Shown: in pieces, positions 5,931 to 6,587 of the stretch
Layout: each line of letters starts with the position of its first letter
How positions within the stretch are numbered: the stretch's first letter is position 1
Source: an uncultured Eubacteriales bacterium
GTDB taxonomy: Bacteria > Bacillota > Clostridia > Oscillospirales > Oscillospiraceae
Length of the DNA: 6,587 nt
Direction of reading: 5' to 3'
NCBI GenBank assembly: GCA_900549865.1
Contig: URPU01000110.1
Location: 1-6,587 of the forward strand
Notes under the pieces: generated by a model
Seen by the model: the letters and a program-made list of their open reading frames with translations, nothing else
Databases searched by the model: none
Told to the model about the DNA's origin: nothing
Program-made: the position numbers and the translations under genes

Positions 5931-6006
5931 GGACGATTGGCGCAGCTGGTAGCGCATCCGCTTGACGTGCGGGAGGTCACAAGTTCGAGTCTTGTATCGT
6001 CCACCA
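5931..6006 (+). tRNA. tRNA-Val (anticodon GAC)
   Basis: A complete 76-base cloverleaf can be drawn. The acceptor stem GGACGAT pairs perfectly with ATCGTCC. The D arm is GCGC/GCGC with a loop AGCTGGTA. The anticodon arm is TCCGC/GCGGG around the loop TTGACGT, giving anticodon GAC at 5964-5966, which reads valine codons GUC and GUU. The variable loop is AGGTC and the T arm is ACAAG/CTTGT around TTCGAGT. The discriminator is A (6003) and CCA (6004-6006) is encoded. It stands alone between its own promoter and terminator. Confidence 0.97.
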
Positions 6007-6008
6007 CA

Positions 6009-6046
6009 AAAACCTGCAATTCGTGTGAGTTGCAGGTTTTCTTTTT
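6009..6046 (+). terminator. Rho-independent terminator of the tRNA-Val gene
   Basis: A perfect 11-bp stem AAAACCTGCAA (6009-6019) with TTGCAGGTTTT (6030-6040), 10-base loop, followed by CTTTTT. It begins 3 bases after the CCA end, so the transcript contains only this tRNA. Confidence 0.92.
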
Positions 6047-6095
6047 GTGCTGTGTAAAATGCCGCGCCCGCGGCGGTCAAGGTTGAGAAAAAACA

Positions 6096-6587
6096 ATGAT
6101 AGGACTTGGAACGATAATAAACAGCGCCGGAATAGTTGCCGGCGGGATAATAGGCCACTTTGCCGGGAAGCTCTTCCGACCGGAGCAGCAGGAGGCGCTT
6201 AACAAGGCCTGCGGCGTCAGTGTTATTTTCATCGCCATCGCCGGGGCAATGGAGGGGATGCTCCAGATCGACGGCGCGTCGCTCACCAGCGGAAGGTCGA
6301 TGCTGGTCGTGCTGTGCCTCGCCCTCGGGACGGTCATCGGGGAGCTCCTCGGCATCGAAAACTGCTTTGAGCGCTTCGGCGAATGGCTCAAGGGGCGGAC
6401 GGGCAACGCCGGTGACGCGAGCTTCGTCAACGCATTTGTGACCGCGTCGCTCACGGTCTCCATCGGGGCCATGGCGATAATCGGTTCGATACAGGATGGC
6501 CTGCTGGGCGACTTTTCCACGCTCGCGGTGAAGTCGGTGCTGGACTTCATCATCATCGCCGTGATGACGTCCTCCATGGGCAAGGGC
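6096..6587 (+). CDS. DUF554 family integral membrane protein (3' partial)
   Basis: The frame starting ATG-ATA-GGA-CTT at 6096 stays open to the last base, giving 164 residues of a protein whose family (DUF554, including Bacillus YdfK) usually has about 230. The start MIGLGTIINSAGIVAGGIIG is the typical family N-terminus. Later family marks are GTVIGELLGIE (residues 78-88), FVTASLTVSIGAMAIIGS (114-131) and IQDGLLGDFSTLAVKSVLD (132-150). Hydrophobic helices are seen at about 4-24, 38-55, 68-87, 113-130 and 147-160. The function of the family is not established; a transport-like role in the membrane is only a guess. The ribosome site is weak (AAGGTTGAG, about 8-10 bases upstream). A possible -10 TAAAAT (6055-6060) has no good -35 box at normal spacing, so the promoter is uncertain; a few transcripts could also read through from the tRNA unit. 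Confidence 0.85.
   Translation, partial: MIGLGTIINSAGIVAGGIIGHFAGKLFRPEQQEALNKACGVSVIFIAIAGAMEGMLQIDGASLTSGRSMLVVLCLALGTVIGELLGIENCFERFGEWLKGRTGNAGDASFVNAFVTASLTVSIGAMAIIGSIQDGLLGDFSTLAVKSVLDFIIIAVMTSSMGKG

Noticed and set aside
5990..6006. tRNA 3' end as an attachment site for an integrated element.
   Set aside because: No integrase gene and no duplicate of the tRNA 3' end is seen in the window; the tRNA is followed directly by its own terminator and a core-type gene.
5204..6019. Minus-strand 271-codon frame opposite the zinc-ribbon gene, its terminator and the tRNA.
   Set aside because: It runs through a terminator and a tRNA gene and has shadow-like Arg-rich composition.
6055..6060. TAAAAT as the -10 box of a promoter for the DUF554 gene.
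   Set aside because: The only -35-like match (TTGCAG, 6030-6035) is 19 bases away and forms an arm of the tRNA terminator, so support is too weak to list as a feature.
5778..6158. Minus-strand frame containing YKTRTCDLPHVKRMRYQL.
   Set aside because: This peptide is the antisense translation of the tRNA-Val gene, a well-known false protein call.
6077..6583. Minus-strand 168-codon frame opposite the DUF554 gene.
   Set aside because: The plus-strand frame has clear DUF554 motifs and membrane helices; this is its shadow.

Overview
The window looks like chromosomal DNA of a moderately GC-rich Clostridia member, probably an Oscillospiraceae-type gut anaerobe. This is inferred from several things: GC-rich third codon positions, AT-rich intergenic regions with sigma-A type promoters, a surface protein ending in a Gram-positive style anchor with a KTGD-type motif, a DUF554 membrane protein, and a tRNA gene that encodes its own CCA end. 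I see no phage, plasmid, CRISPR or insertion-sequence gene.

Layout, left to right. (1) 1-1323, + strand: the 3' part of a large cell-surface protein built of Ig-like domains with a C-terminal membrane anchor, closed by an intrinsic terminator. (2) 1465-3384, + strand: a membrane-anchored, outward-facing PIG-L/LmbE-type deacetylase with discoidin-like and Ig-like C-terminal modules, driven by its own promoter. (3) 3385-3683: a noncoding, densely base-paired stretch that looks like a dispersed structured repeat, with a hairpin terminator oriented for minus-strand transcription. (4) 3684-4790, - strand: a P-loop ATP/GTP-binding protein fused to a CYTH-like domain, the architecture of eukaryotic TTD14 proteins. 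(5) 4791-5155: an AT-rich divergent intergenic region with one good promoter facing each way. (6) 5156-5800, + strand: a small protein with a cytoplasmic zinc ribbon, one membrane helix, a Thr/Pro linker and an external Ig-like domain, followed by a strong terminator. (7) 5931-6006: tRNA-Val(GAC) with its own near-consensus promoter and terminator. (8) 6096 to the window end: the 5' part of a DUF554 membrane protein.

The genes are mostly single transcription units, each with its own promoter and/or terminator, and do not form an obvious operon. Three of the five proteins (1-1323, 1465-3384, 5156-5800) place Ig-like or carbohydrate-binding-like modules outside the membrane, so a cell-envelope theme is plausible; a shared pathway is not shown. 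The best candidates for something under-described are the structured intergenic element at about 3424-3683, the bacterial TTD14-like fusion, and the zinc-ribbon/Ig transmembrane protein.
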